The position numbers were made by a program, and so were the translations under genes. Source: Ectobacillus sp042610425 (GTDB taxonomy: Bacteria > Bacillota > Bacilli > Bacillales > Bacillaceae_G). Taken from it: a stretch of DNA of 64,000 bases. The DNA is taken from the NCBI RefSeq assembly GCF_042610425.1, contig NZ_JBGJZM010000005.1:1-64000 (forward strand). Direction: 5' to 3'. The notes beneath the pieces are model-generated. The model was not told the DNA's origin. It was given only the letters and a program-made list of their open reading frames with translations, and searched no databases. Positions 53,997 to 63,351 of this stretch are shown here, in pieces; within the stretch, counting starts at the first letter, position 1, and every line of letters begins with the position of its first letter.

Positions 53997-54998
53997 CTAT
54001 TTTTCTTGAATTTGAATACTGCACTTGAGCTGTTGTATGTGCGCCTCTCTCTTTAAAAGTAATTGTTCTGCCTCTTTTAAATCTATGTGTGTAAAATAAA
54101 TGGTTTCACCCGGCTTAACTTGTGCGATAACAGGAAGGTCTACGGTTGCCACTTGAGCAATTCTTGGATATCCTCCTGTCGTTTGACGATCTGCAAGTAA
54201 AATAATCGGATTTCCATCAGGTGGAACTTGAATCGTTCCGTGACAAACTGCTTCTGAGAGTAATTCAAATGGTTCTTGTAGTTGTAAGGGAAATCCTGAT
54301 ATACGATAACCCATCCGATTCGACGCAGTCGTCACGGTGAATGGTTCTGTAAATAATCGTTCTTGACTTTCCTCTGAGAATGCTTTGAAATGTTCTCCTG
54401 GCATTACGCGAATCATATGATTCCTTTGACTAGAAGAAACATGGCTTGGTACGTACCATTTCGTCGTTGAAAACGAATGTGCTTGATTCATACGTTCCAG
54501 CTTATTCATACACTTTTTAGCAAACCCCGATGCATAACCAACTGGTAGCCTATCGTTTTTTTGCAAGGATCTTCCTTTATATCCACCCAATTCTCCAAGT
54601 ATATATGTACTCTTGCTATTCATAACTTCTGGAACAGCCAAACCTCCAGCTACGGCGACATAAGCTCTACACCCAGATGTACATGAGCCAAATTTAAGAA
54701 CGCTCCCTTTTCTTACACATACAGGTCGTCCCATCGGAACTGACATCCCATCAATAGTCGGTGATAAATCTCCACCTGTAATCGCGATAAGCATCGTTTG
54801 CTCAAATAATAAAGATGGTCCAATTAATGTAATTTCTAAAACCGCTTCTTCTTCCTTATTACCAACAATTATATTTGCAATGCGCAATGAGTACGTATCC
54901 ATCGCACCGCTAATAATAACTCCATGTTTTTGAAAGCCTGTTCTTCCCAAATCTTGAATCGTTGTAAACAGACCCGGTCTCATAACTTTTATACTCAA
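53997..54998 (-). CDS. pxpC: 5-oxoprolinase subunit C (KipA)
   Basis: 333 aa, biotin-dependent carboxyltransferase/allophanate hydrolase subunit 2 family: GLFTTIQDLGRTGFQKHGV at the N-terminus, then VAVAGGLAVPEVM and ADRQTTGGYPRIA. With PxpA and PxpB it forms the ATP-dependent enzyme that converts 5-oxoproline to glutamate. Its start overlaps the pxpB stop by 4 bases. Confidence 0.94.
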   Translation of the reverse strand: MSIKVMRPGLFTTIQDLGRTGFQKHGVIISGAMDTYSLRIANIIVGNKEEEAVLEITLIGPSLLFEQTMLIAITGGDLSPTIDGMSVPMGRPVCVRKGSVLKFGSCTSGCRAYVAVAGGLAVPEVMNSKSTYILGELGGYKGRSLQKNDRLPVGYASGFAKKCMNKLERMNQAHSFSTTKWYVPSHVSSSQRNHMIRVMPGEHFKAFSEESQERLFTEPFTVTTASNRMGYRISGFPLQLQEPFELLSEAVCHGTIQVPPDGNPIILLADRQTTGGYPRIAQVATVDLPVIAQVKPGETIYFTHIDLKEAEQLLLKREAHIQQLKCSIQIQEK

Positions 54999-55720
54999 AC
55001 TTCTCCCTCCCTGTATGCTTGATACTCTTCATAAGAAATAGCATGAAACTTCACACAATCTCCTGCCTGAAGAAGAGTGGGCGGGGTTTGTTCAGGAAGA
55101 AAAAGTTGAAGCGGAGTTCGACCTATTAATTGCCAACCACCTGGTGTAGAAATGGGATAAACACCTGTTTGCATACCTGCAATTCCAACTGAACCTTTTG
55201 GAATTGATAGTCTCGGAGAGGGACGACGAGGCGTGGCAATCCTGTTAGACATCCCTCCTAAAAATGGAAAACCGGGACAAAATCCAATCATGTAAACAAG
55301 GTATTCTCTACTTGTATGGATGTGCACGACTTCATTTGTCGTCAAATGATTATATCTTGCTACTTCTTCTAGATCAGGACCAAGCTCTCCCCCATAACAA
55401 ACAGGAATAGTAATGATACGTGAACTAGCGTCGTCTTCGTTTTCAAATACTGTAAGACTTTTTTCTATAATAGATTTTACGATTTCATAGGGTGATACAG
55501 CTTCTTCTTTTTTATATTTACGCCAAATGGCAGGTGGATCATAAAAAATAGTTAAACTTGTATAGGCTAAAACACACTCTATAAATCCATGAAATTTATT
55601 TTCTTCCATGTATTTGGCTAACATCTTTATTTTATGATGTATCCCATAGTCAATCTCTTTACCGAATTCGATACGAATTGCTGAATCGCCAAGTGGCGAA
55701 ATCGTAACTTTCTGTTCCAA
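54995..55720 (-). CDS. pxpB: 5-oxoprolinase subunit B (KipI)
   Basis: 241 aa, close to B. subtilis KipI (240 aa). ISPLGDSAIRIEFG at the N-terminus, and the cyclophilin-like part with GFCPGFPFLGGM and TPRRPSPRLSIPKGSVGIAG. KipI also inhibits the sporulation kinase KinA in B. subtilis. The start is TTG at 55720 with GAGGTG five bases upstream; the longer frame lacks this. Overlaps pxpC. Confidence 0.93.
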   Translation of the reverse strand: MEQKVTISPLGDSAIRIEFGKEIDYGIHHKIKMLAKYMEENKFHGFIECVLAYTSLTIFYDPPAIWRKYKKEEAVSPYEIVKSIIEKSLTVFENEDDASSRIITIPVCYGGELGPDLEEVARYNHLTTNEVVHIHTSREYLVYMIGFCPGFPFLGGMSNRIATPRRPSPRLSIPKGSVGIAGMQTGVYPISTPGGWQLIGRTPLQLFLPEQTPPTLLQAGDCVKFHAISYEEYQAYREGEV

Positions 55721-55846
55721 ACAATCACCTCTTACTAAGCACATGTTCACATAGGGCATGTACCGTAATATAAACAGGACGAAAGCTAGTAAAAAATGTA
55801 CTAGCTTTTTTGCGATTTCTATATACGAAATACTATAAAGTTAGTT

Positions 55847-56638
55847 TCACAATACTCCTAACTTTTCATCTGGTACATCTGTTATAAACATATACCCCGG
55901 GGCATGCGTAATTATTAAATCTGGTTTACTTCGCATCGCTACAGCTTGAGGTGTTACACCACAAGCCCAAAATACGGGAACTTCTCCATCCTTAATCGAA
56001 ACGGGATCGCCAAAATCAGGATGAGTAATATCTGTAATACCAATTGCTTCTGGGTTTCCAATGTGAACAGGTGCCCCATGCACAGATGGAAAACGAGAGG
56101 TTACTTGAACCGAACGAACGACATCACTATTTGGTATTGGACGCATACTCGTTACCATATATCCTTCAAACTTTCCTGCTTTCACACATGGAATATTCGT
56201 TTCATACATCGGAACATTACAATTTTCTTCAATATGACGAACAGGAATACCATTATTCAGCAGTGCATGTTCAAATGTAAAACTACATCCTAGTAAAAAA
56301 CCGACCATATCATCTTCCCAATACTCTGTAATATCTGTTACCTCTTCTGCAAATTCGCCGTTCTTATATATCCGGTATTTAGGAATATCCGTTCGTAAGT
56401 CGCCACTTGGCGCAACTAGCTGAGGAATCGGTGATCCTGGTTCCGTAACATCAAGTACTGGACAAGGCTTTGGGTTACGCTGACAAAATAGAAGGAAATC
56501 AAAAGCTAGTTCTTTCCTTAAAATAACTAAGTTTGCTTGTGTATATCCTCTTGCCATGCCAGAAGTTGGTTTGTTGATCTTATTATCACGAATCATTTCA
56601 CGAATTTGAGAAGGTGACATCGTAGCAAAATTCTCCAC
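55847..56638 (-). CDS. ycsI: Putative hydro-lyase YcsI (DUF1445)
   Basis: 263 aa. DUF1445/D-glutamate cyclase-like family, with GMARGYTQANLVIL, FLLGCSFTFEHALL, VSIKDGEVPVFWACGVTPQAV and the C-terminal ITHAPGYMFITDVPD. The natural reaction in the kip operon is unknown. I take the GTG at 56638, ten bases after GGAGG, as the start; an ATG at 56647 touches that site. The ycsG stop overlaps the upstream region. Confidence 0.88.
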   Translation of the reverse strand: MENFATMSPSQIREMIRDNKINKPTSGMARGYTQANLVILRKELAFDFLLFCQRNPKPCPVLDVTEPGSPIPQLVAPSGDLRTDIPKYRIYKNGEFAEEVTDITEYWEDDMVGFLLGCSFTFEHALLNNGIPVRHIEENCNVPMYETNIPCVKAGKFEGYMVTSMRPIPNSDVVRSVQVTSRFPSVHGAPVHIGNPEAIGITDITHPDFGDPVSIKDGEVPVFWACGVTPQAVAMRSKPDLIITHAPGYMFITDVPDEKLGVL

Positions 56639-56654
56639 GTTTTCCATTCCTCCC

Positions 56655-57890
56655 TTACTTAAATAATGTAGGAATATCATGCATTAATGTATATACACTC
56701 ATCCAAGCTAAAACAGCCACCACGAGAACTCCTAAAATTGTCATCCATAATGGATGCTTATAATCGCCTACAATTTTCTTCTTATAGGCAGCTACTAGCA
56801 AAGTCCCTAATGCCAGCGGAAGGATCAGGCCATTTAAGGCACCAACAAGAAGTAATGTCTTAACAGGCTTTCCTATAATTACGAATAATAGGGTTGATAC
56901 TAAAATAAAACCAATAATAATTTTTCTATGATTTGTTTCTAAACTACGATGAAAGGTTCGAACAAATGATACAGAAGTATAGGCAGCCCCCACTACAGAT
57001 GTTAGAGCAGCAGCCCACATGACAATACCAAAAATTTTATATCCAACATTTCCTGCAGCCAGTTGGAATACAGAAGCAGGCGGATTCGCAGGATTAATAT
57101 GTAGCCCCTTTGAAACAATACCAAGTACAGCTAAAAATAAGACAACGCGCATAACAGATGTAATGAGAACTCCTGTTACCGAGCTTCTTGTCACTTCTGG
57201 AAGTGCTTGTTTCCCTTTAATTCCTGCATCTAAGAGGCGATGGCCACCTGCAAACGTAATGTATCCTCCAACAGAACCGCCTACCAACGTAATAATAGCA
57301 AAAATATCAATTTTATCGGGCACAATCGTTTTTACGACAGCTTCGCCGACTGGCGGAGATGTAATAAATGCAATGTATATAGTCAATCCAATCATGATCA
57401 ATCCAGCAATTTGCGTGAAGCGATCCATCGCTTTTCCTGCTTCTTTAACTAAAAATATTAAAATTGCTATTACAGCACTTATAATGGCACCTGTTTGTAC
57501 AGAAAATCCAAACAATACATTGAGTCCTAATCCTGCCCCAGCAATATTTCCTATATTAAATGCAAGCCCGCCTAAAACGATCAAAAAAGCTAATACATAA
57601 CCAAGACCAGGAAATACCAGATTGGCAATGTCTTGTCCTCTTTTTTCAGATACGGCAATAATTCTCCAAACATTGGCTTGTGCAACAATATCTAAAATAA
57701 TTGAAACGAGAATAATAAATCCAAAGCTTGTTGTTAAGCTTTGTGTGAATACCGTTGTTTGAGTCATAAATCCAGGTCCAATAGCTGAGGTTGCCATCAA
57801 GAAAGCAGCGCCTAGTAGTAAAGACCAATTTACTTTTTTGGGGGATACAGAAGTTTGCTCTGTTTGTGTGGCTTGTTTTAATATCGCCAT
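56655..57890 (-). CDS. ycsG: NRAMP-family transporter YcsG
   Basis: 411 aa, about 11 membrane helices. It has the NRAMP-like helix-1 region GPGFMTQTT, but the canonical DPGN metal motif is not present. In kip operons this family member is thought to serve 5-oxoproline or a related organic substrate rather than metals. AGGAGGAAAGAAACA precedes the ATG. Between pxpA and ycsI. Confidence 0.87.
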   Translation of the reverse strand: MAILKQATQTEQTSVSPKKVNWSLLLGAAFLMATSAIGPGFMTQTTVFTQSLTTSFGFIILVSIILDIVAQANVWRIIAVSEKRGQDIANLVFPGLGYVLAFLIVLGGLAFNIGNIAGAGLGLNVLFGFSVQTGAIISAVIAILIFLVKEAGKAMDRFTQIAGLIMIGLTIYIAFITSPPVGEAVVKTIVPDKIDIFAIITLVGGSVGGYITFAGGHRLLDAGIKGKQALPEVTRSSVTGVLITSVMRVVLFLAVLGIVSKGLHINPANPPASVFQLAAGNVGYKIFGIVMWAAALTSVVGAAYTSVSFVRTFHRSLETNHRKIIIGFILVSTLLFVIIGKPVKTLLLVGALNGLILPLALGTLLVAAYKKKIVGDYKHPLWMTILGVLVVAVLAWMSVYTLMHDIPTLFK

Positions 57891-57920
57891 TGTTTCTTTC
57901 CTCCTTCATTCTATCTCGTA

Positions 57921-58682
57921 TTATTTACCTATCGCCTGAACAGTTACTTCTGATGCTTCCAAAGTCTCTCGAATAAGACGAGCAAATAGTAGCGCTTTTG
58001 CACCATCGCCATGAATACAGACAGTATCTGCTTTAAGTGAAATATCAACGCCTTGCTGCGATTGTACTTTCCCTTGTTTAACCATTCTGATTACTTGATG
58101 AATGGCTTGCTCTTGATCATGAATTAATGCATCTGCCTGACTGCGAGATGTTAGCTTACCATCCTGTTGATAGGTTCTGTCAGAAAAAACTTCGTGTGCC
58201 GTTTTCAGACCAATTCTTTCTCCTGCATGAACTAATTCGCTTCCGGAAAGACCAAAAAGAATTAAGGTTGGATCTACGTTATAAATTGCTTCAGCAATTG
58301 CTTCAGACATTTTTTTATCTTTGGCTGCCATATTATAGAGAGCACCGTGTGGCTTTACATGCTGCATTTTTGCTCCCTCTGCTTTGACAAATCCAGAAAG
58401 AGCACCTACTTGATAAACAATAATATCGTATACTTCTTGTACGGTAAGATTCATATTACGTCGACCGAAGCCTTGTAAATCAGGGAATCCAGGGTGAGCA
58501 CCAATTTCTACTCCCTTTTCAAGCGCCAACTTTACCGTCTTTCGCATTACCCCAGGATCTCCTGCATGAAATCCACATGCAATATTTGCTGATGTAACAA
58601 AATTTAGAATCTCTTCATCCATTCCCATTTTATATGCCCCAAAGCTTTCACCTAAATCACAATTCAAATCGATTCGATACAT
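57921..58682 (-). CDS. pxpA: 5-oxoprolinase subunit A (YcsF/LamB)
   Basis: 253 aa, the usual PxpA size. DLNCDLGESFGAYKMGMDEE at the N-terminus, then ACGFHAGDP, HPGFPDLQGFGRR and HVKPHGALYN, all hallmarks of the LamB/YcsF family. First gene of the kip operon; GGAGGATTTCC precedes the start. The operon order pxpA-ycsG-ycsI-kipI-kipA-kipR is that of B. subtilis. Confidence 0.95.
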   Translation of the reverse strand: MYRIDLNCDLGESFGAYKMGMDEEILNFVTSANIACGFHAGDPGVMRKTVKLALEKGVEIGAHPGFPDLQGFGRRNMNLTVQEVYDIIVYQVGALSGFVKAEGAKMQHVKPHGALYNMAAKDKKMSEAIAEAIYNVDPTLILFGLSGSELVHAGERIGLKTAHEVFSDRTYQQDGKLTSRSQADALIHDQEQAIHQVIRMVKQGKVQSQQGVDISLKADTVCIHGDGAKALLFARLIRETLEASEVTVQAIGK

Positions 58683-59153
58683 GGAAATCCTCCAATCTTC
58701 AACACTGAAATCCTATAATTTTCAATATATTCAGAAATTTAACGAACTACTTAATCCAATTCGATTAACCACCTTTCAATCGTTTATCTTTTGTTCCATT
58801 TTACGGAATTATTATTCTGAATTTTGGTTATATTTATTGTAGCATAAAATTTTCATTCATCTATCTTTATGTTAGATTTTCTTACAAATTTATTGTTATA
58901 GTTATACTTTGTATTCCTTGAAGAAGGGTGGAATTCACGCCTAATTTAGATAAAATTTCTACTACTAACATAGGATAGTTCTTCTACACAAAATCAGCGC
59001 TCTGTTGTATAGTTAAAAGTATCATTGTTTAATAATTTAGATATTTTCTGACAGATAGAACCTAATTTATTTGTCTCGTGTACTGTGAATTACTTAGAAT
59101 CTAGCTATCATTCTTACTTCCACTAATTAAAAAGAAACGAGGGTCATTCCACT
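58683..59153. other. Intergenic region between the kip operon and ysaA
   Basis: About 470 bases between divergent genes. It should carry both promoters; a minus-strand TACAAT lies near 58837 without a good -35. I see no gene or structured RNA. Confidence 0.5.
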
Positions 59154-59939
59154 ATGATTAAAGCAATCTTTTTCGACCTAGATGACACACTGCTATGGGA
59201 TCAAAAGAGCGTAAAAGAAGCGTTTGCTGCTACTTGTCGCTATGCACAAAAGAAATATGCAGTTGATCCAGAAGTGTTAGAAGAGGCTGTGCGCAAAGAA
59301 GCGAGAGAACTTTACGCATCTTATGAAACGTATGAATTTACGAAAATGATAGGAATTAATCCTTTCGAAGGACTATGGGGAAACTTTTTAGACGACGAGG
59401 ATAACTTCCGTAAAATGAAAGACATTATTCCAGCCTACCGCAAAGAAGCATGGACGCGGGGATTGCTAGCGCTTGGCATTGATGATCCGGCATTCGGCTA
59501 TGAACTTGCGGAGCGTTTTCCAGAGGAACGACGCAAGAGTCCATTTGTCTATGAAGAATCATTTGAAACACTAGATGCGCTAAAGGGCAAGTACAAGTTG
59601 TTACTCTTAACCAACGGCTCTCCTGACTTACAAAATACGAAACTAGACATTACGCCGGAACTCGTACCGTACTTTGATGAAATCGTCATCTCTGGTGCAT
59701 TCGGTAGAGGTAAACCAGATCCTTCTATCTTCGAGCATGCCTTATCTCTTATGTCGCTAAATAAGGATGAAGCAATTATGGTCGGCGATAATTTAATGAC
59801 AGATATCCTCGGTTCTTCCCGTGTGGGAATGAAATCCGTTTGGGTGAATCGTCATAATAAAGAACGTAACGAAGTCGTACCAACCTATGAAATCAAGCAT
59901 TTAAGTGAGCTTCACACGATTTTGGACTCTCTTAAATAA
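59154..59939 (+). CDS. ysaA: HAD-IA hydrolase YsaA
   Basis: 261 aa. Motif I FFDLDDTLLWD (6-16), motif II LLTNGSPDLQ, the lysine in GRGKPDPSIF and motif IV MVGDNLMTDILGSSRVG. Length and sequence pattern match B. subtilis YsaA, a HAD protein of unknown substrate. GAGGGT lies nine bases before the ATG. Single-gene unit with a strong terminator. Confidence 0.87.
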   Translation: MIKAIFFDLDDTLLWDQKSVKEAFAATCRYAQKKYAVDPEVLEEAVRKEARELYASYETYEFTKMIGINPFEGLWGNFLDDEDNFRKMKDIIPAYRKEAWTRGLLALGIDDPAFGYELAERFPEERRKSPFVYEESFETLDALKGKYKLLLLTNGSPDLQNTKLDITPELVPYFDEIVISGAFGRGKPDPSIFEHALSLMSLNKDEAIMVGDNLMTDILGSSRVGMKSVWVNRHNKERNEVVPTYEIKHLSELHTILDSLK

Positions 59940-59941
59940 GG

Positions 59942-59972
59942 AAAAGCAGCTCAGGCCCTGAGCTGCTTTTTT
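59942..59972. terminator. Bidirectional terminator
   Basis: 13-bp perfect stem AAAAGCAGCTCAG/CTGAGCTGCTTTT with a GCC loop and T run, between convergent ysaA and the DUF4260 gene. Confidence 0.93.
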
Positions 59973-60350
59973 CTAATCAAACGTTTGATTAGCTTTTTTT
60001 CTACTAGAAAGATGCGTATCTTGAAAATGTGTTGGATATTTCAAACCGTAACCTAGCACACGGTCTATCGCAATATGTGCTGTCCAGATGATGCCAATCA
60101 TGATGACTGCATCGCTATGAATCCAATATCCCACAAGGAACATTGCTACAGACAAGATGTACGTATGAAAAATATTGTAGATCCACGCTCCGACCTTTTC
60201 CTTCCACACATATCCAATCATAGACAAATCCGGCACAAACAATAGTAGAAAAAAGGTAAGCCACCTAAATCCATACATCCCATATACATATAGACTCAAG
60301 ATCAAAACAGCTACATTTTCGAACCGAAGTAGAAGTTTAGTACTATCCAT
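59973..60350 (-). CDS. DUF4260 membrane protein
   Basis: 125 aa with about four membrane helices. Family landmarks are FVPDLSMIGYVW, NIFHTYI, WTAHIAIDRVLGYGLKYP and FQDTHLS. No biochemical role is known to me. It is the third gene of a tetR-SRPBCC-DUF4260 operon, 8 bases after the SRPBCC gene. Confidence 0.87.
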   Translation of the reverse strand: MDSTKLLLRFENVAVLILSLYVYGMYGFRWLTFFLLLFVPDLSMIGYVWKEKVGAWIYNIFHTYILSVAMFLVGYWIHSDAVIMIGIIWTAHIAIDRVLGYGLKYPTHFQDTHLSSRKKANQTFD

Positions 60351-60358
60351 ACTTTGTC

Positions 60359-60883
60359 TTAGCCCTCCACTCTCTCCTTCAATGCTTGATTCATTTTTTC
60401 ATAGCCTTGGAGCGTATCGGTGAACATTTTCTTTTGAAATGCTTGTATAATCGGAATGAGAATGCCGTCAAAATCTTCGTATTGAACAAATTTCACTTTT
60501 TCATCCGAGATTCGTTCGATTACAAGATGATGATTTCCATCAAAGATTTTCGGGATATTTTCTGCTCTACCAATCCAATTAATTTCTTTGTTTTGCTCTA
60601 CTTTGAGAAGCGTTGGAGTAAATGGATCTAATGTTAAGCTACCGTTTTGCAATCTCATATGAAGGGTTTGGCCAGGTTGTAACTCACCGTTTGCACTTTG
60701 CATAAATGGATTCCATTCTTTATAGGCTGATAAATCACTTAAAACAGCCCATACTTTATCTTCTGATGCATTGATTTCAATTTCAGAAGATAAACGTTGA
60801 TGTCCAAAGCTAAGTGCAAGCAAAAGTACCCCGAAAAACACGACAGTAGCAATCACAATTTTTACCCAACGCTTCATTTTCAT
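60359..60883 (-). CDS. SRPBCC (polyketide cyclase-like) protein, anchored
   Basis: 174 aa. An N-terminal membrane helix (residues 6-25) is followed by an SRPBCC/START-like fold: EIEINASEDKVWAVLSDLSAYKEWNPF and a long C-terminal helix. Such proteins bind hydrophobic ligands. GGAG lies ten bases upstream of the ATG. Second gene of the tetR operon; the membrane anchor suggests a role near the cell surface. Confidence 0.85.
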   Translation of the reverse strand: MKMKRWVKIVIATVVFFGVLLLALSFGHQRLSSEIEINASEDKVWAVLSDLSAYKEWNPFMQSANGELQPGQTLHMRLQNGSLTLDPFTPTLLKVEQNKEINWIGRAENIPKIFDGNHHLVIERISDEKVKFVQYEDFDGILIPIIQAFQKKMFTDTLQGYEKMNQALKERVEG

Positions 60884-60904
60884 TTGTTTTAATCTCCTTT
60901 TTCG

Positions 60905-61501
60905 TTAAGTTGGTATACTGATTCCCATTCCCTTTAACACCCATTCAATTCCTGTAATGCCGTTGCGATCAAGCGAACCAGCAGCTTGCAAGGTTAGACC
61001 ATCTAGTATGGCCTGCACAATACTTGCTAGCACTTCAATTTGTGTATCCTCTAAGTTAAGCTCTAACCGTTTGATTACCTCGCAAACCTCAACTTGCATC
61101 TCTTTATAAATCTCCGTAAGTGCAGCCGCTAACTTTTCGTTCTGTCTTCCTTCTACCCATAAACTAACTAACAAGGTAAACCATTCTGGATTTTCCTTTC
61201 GAAATTCTACAACATGATTCATGGCAGCAAGTAGAATTTCATTTGGACTTTCAACCTTTTGAAGTCTGAGAGATGCATCGCGCATTCCCCTGTTAATCAT
61301 CCACTCTCGTACCACATCCACAAGTAATTTTTCTTTACTCCCAAAATGATAACCAATTAATCCTTGTGCGACGCCTGCCTTTGCTGCAATTTCTTTCATG
61401 GATGCCTTCGAGTATCCTACCGTTCCAAATAGCGTATAGGCCGCCTGTAAAATAGCGTCTCTGCGATTGTCACTTACTTCAGATGATTTTCCGTTTTTCA
61501 T
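60905..61501 (-). CDS. TetR-family regulator
   Basis: 198 aa. N-terminal helix-turn-helix SMKEIAAKAGVAQGLIGYHF; the C-terminal domain looks BetI-like (TetR_C_6; ILDGLTLQAAGSLD). The start is the ATG at 61501 after GAGGTGAAAGAT. First gene of the SRPBCC/DUF4260 operon. Its promoter contains a palindrome inside the spacer, so autoregulation is likely. Confidence 0.87.
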   Translation of the reverse strand: MKNGKSSEVSDNRRDAILQAAYTLFGTVGYSKASMKEIAAKAGVAQGLIGYHFGSKEKLLVDVVREWMINRGMRDASLRLQKVESPNEILLAAMNHVVEFRKENPEWFTLLVSLWVEGRQNEKLAAALTEIYKEMQVEVCEVIKRLELNLEDTQIEVLASIVQAILDGLTLQAAGSLDRNGITGIEWVLKGMGISIPT

Positions 61502-61548
61502 ATCTTTCACCTCAAAACTGTTTGAACAACCAATCAACTTATGTATTC

Positions 61549-61577
61549 ATCATAATACTGTTTGAATGAACAGTCAA
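61549..61577 (-). promoter_or_regulatory. tetR operon promoter with embedded operator
   Basis: TTGACT (61572-61577), 17 bases, TATGAT (61549-61554). The palindrome ACTGTTTGAATGAACAGT (61557-61574) fills the spacer, and a related ACTGTTTGAACA occurs at 61517-61528. Confidence 0.78.
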
Positions 61578-61630
61578 TATTCCACTATCACTTATCTTCA
61601 TTGATTTACATCCGTCACGTTATAAGCATG

Positions 61631-61665
61631 ACAAAAAGGCTTCCTGTCCTCCGAAGCCTTTTTGT
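61631..61665. terminator. Terminator after dsdA
   Basis: 13-bp stem ACAAAAAGGCTTC/GAAGCCTTTTTGT with a 9-base loop. Confidence 0.9.
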
Positions 61666-61689
61666 GTGATACCCTTTATAAAATCATTG

Positions 61690-63045
61690 CTATCTGCCCA
61701 ATCCTTTTTTATAATAGTCTTCCATTACCTCTTTTGGAACCATACTGCCCCCTGTAGCCCACATAATGTGTGTGGCATTTTTCATTTTATCTGTTAGGTG
61801 ATTTTTTTGTATATATTCCTTTCCTTCTTTTTGCTTCCATAAAGAAATTGGACCAAATACACTTGCTAATGCGGAAGGCTCGAGGTAAATATTTTCTGTA
61901 TCAATCAATGCACGTAATAGTTTATACAGCCTATCATCACTTACGGTATAGCATCCGCTTAACAGAGGCTCTATAGTTTGCCCCACAAATCCGGATGACC
62001 TTCCAACCGCAAGGCCATCTGCTACTGTCCTGTTGTCGATGCCAAAGTCTTGAACAGACACTTTATCATACAATCCTGTTACTAAACCTAGTAACATACA
62101 CGGTGAATGAGTAGGTTCTGCAAAGAAACAATGCACATGATCTTGATATGCTAGTTTTAAACCAAAAGTAACTCCCCCTGGTGCGCCACCTACTCCGCAT
62201 GGAAGATAAACAAACAAGGGGTGATTTTCATCTACTGTAATTTTCATATCCTCTAATTGTTTTGTTAGACGAGAGGCTGCCACTGCATAGCCTAAAAATA
62301 AATCTCGAGAATTTTCATCATCTATGAAATAACAATTAGGCTCGCTATTCGCTTGCTTTCGTCCTTCATCTACAGCTTTACTATAATCCTCCTTATATTC
62401 AATAACCGTTACACCTTTACTTCGAAGAAGGTCCTTTTTCCACTCCTTTGCATCGGCGGACATATGGACCGTTACGTTAAAGCCTATTTTCGCACTCATA
62501 ATTCCAATGCTAAGTCCTAAGTTACCTGTCGAGCCTACTGCAATAGAATAGTTTGAGAAGAAGGTTCTAAATTTCTCGCTATCCATCATGGAATAATCAT
62601 CATGCAGACTTAACAATTGGTGTTGAAGAACTAAGTCCTCTGCATGTTTAAGCACTTCATAAATGCCGCCTCTTGCTTTAATGGAACCTGAAATAGGAAG
62701 ATGACTGTCACATTTTAATAAAAATTGACCTGGTAATTCTAGTTCATGTATTAGTTCTAAATGTTGGTGCATAGAGGGGATTTTAACGATAGGAGATTCA
62801 ATAATTCCATTTAAATTTCTTGTTTCAGGAAAGACTTTCGCGATATACGGAGCAAATCGCTTTAACCTTTCTTCTGCATCTTTTACATCTGCACCCCCGA
62901 GCTTAGTTTTCTTAATTCCCTCTTGAAATGATTCATATGCAGGATTTGGCCAAAATACTTTCGTTGTTGAAATAAGTTCGTTTAATAACGGATATTCATG
63001 TATCCAATCCTGTATGGCTTTTCCCTCAATCTGAGTGGTTCTCAT
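61690..63045 (-). CDS. dsdA: D-serine ammonia-lyase
   Basis: 451 aa fold-type II PLP enzyme that converts D-serine to pyruvate and ammonia. The PLP lysine is in SGSIKARGGIYEV, the phosphate-binding loop in VGSTGNLGLSIG, and the later family motifs include FVYLPCGVGGAPGGVTFG and DNRTVADGLAVGR. AGGGGG six bases before the ATG supports the start. No linked D-serine permease; the dsdX/dsdC arrangement of enterobacteria is absent. Confidence 0.93.
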   Translation of the reverse strand: MRTTQIEGKAIQDWIHEYPLLNELISTTKVFWPNPAYESFQEGIKKTKLGGADVKDAEERLKRFAPYIAKVFPETRNLNGIIESPIVKIPSMHQHLELIHELELPGQFLLKCDSHLPISGSIKARGGIYEVLKHAEDLVLQHQLLSLHDDYSMMDSEKFRTFFSNYSIAVGSTGNLGLSIGIMSAKIGFNVTVHMSADAKEWKKDLLRSKGVTVIEYKEDYSKAVDEGRKQANSEPNCYFIDDENSRDLFLGYAVAASRLTKQLEDMKITVDENHPLFVYLPCGVGGAPGGVTFGLKLAYQDHVHCFFAEPTHSPCMLLGLVTGLYDKVSVQDFGIDNRTVADGLAVGRSSGFVGQTIEPLLSGCYTVSDDRLYKLLRALIDTENIYLEPSALASVFGPISLWKQKEGKEYIQKNHLTDKMKNATHIMWATGGSMVPKEVMEDYYKKGLGR

Positions 63046-63351
63046 CTTTGTCCCCCTCTATTCAAAATAACGGTTATATGATTATTATTTTATTAAACCT
63101 AACTGGAACACTTCATAACATGTATTTACCTTTGAGAGACTTTATTTACAGTCCAAAAATTAGCTATATCTCGTCTAATAGTAACACTTTCGGTTACATC
63201 GGATGAACAACTAACTACATTTTCCATTGTTGTTCCAATTACAAAAATAATATAACGGTAGTCCCCACATACATAGATTCGGTGAAATATGTTTTATTAA
63301 TCATTATGTTTTATAATGAAAGAAGATCTAATCTAGAAAGGCTGGTGTCCT
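63046..63351. other. Intergenic region between dsdA and selD
   Basis: About 300 AT-rich bases carrying two divergent promoters. A TATAAT at 63312-63317 may serve selD, but no good -35 is visible. Confidence 0.45.
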
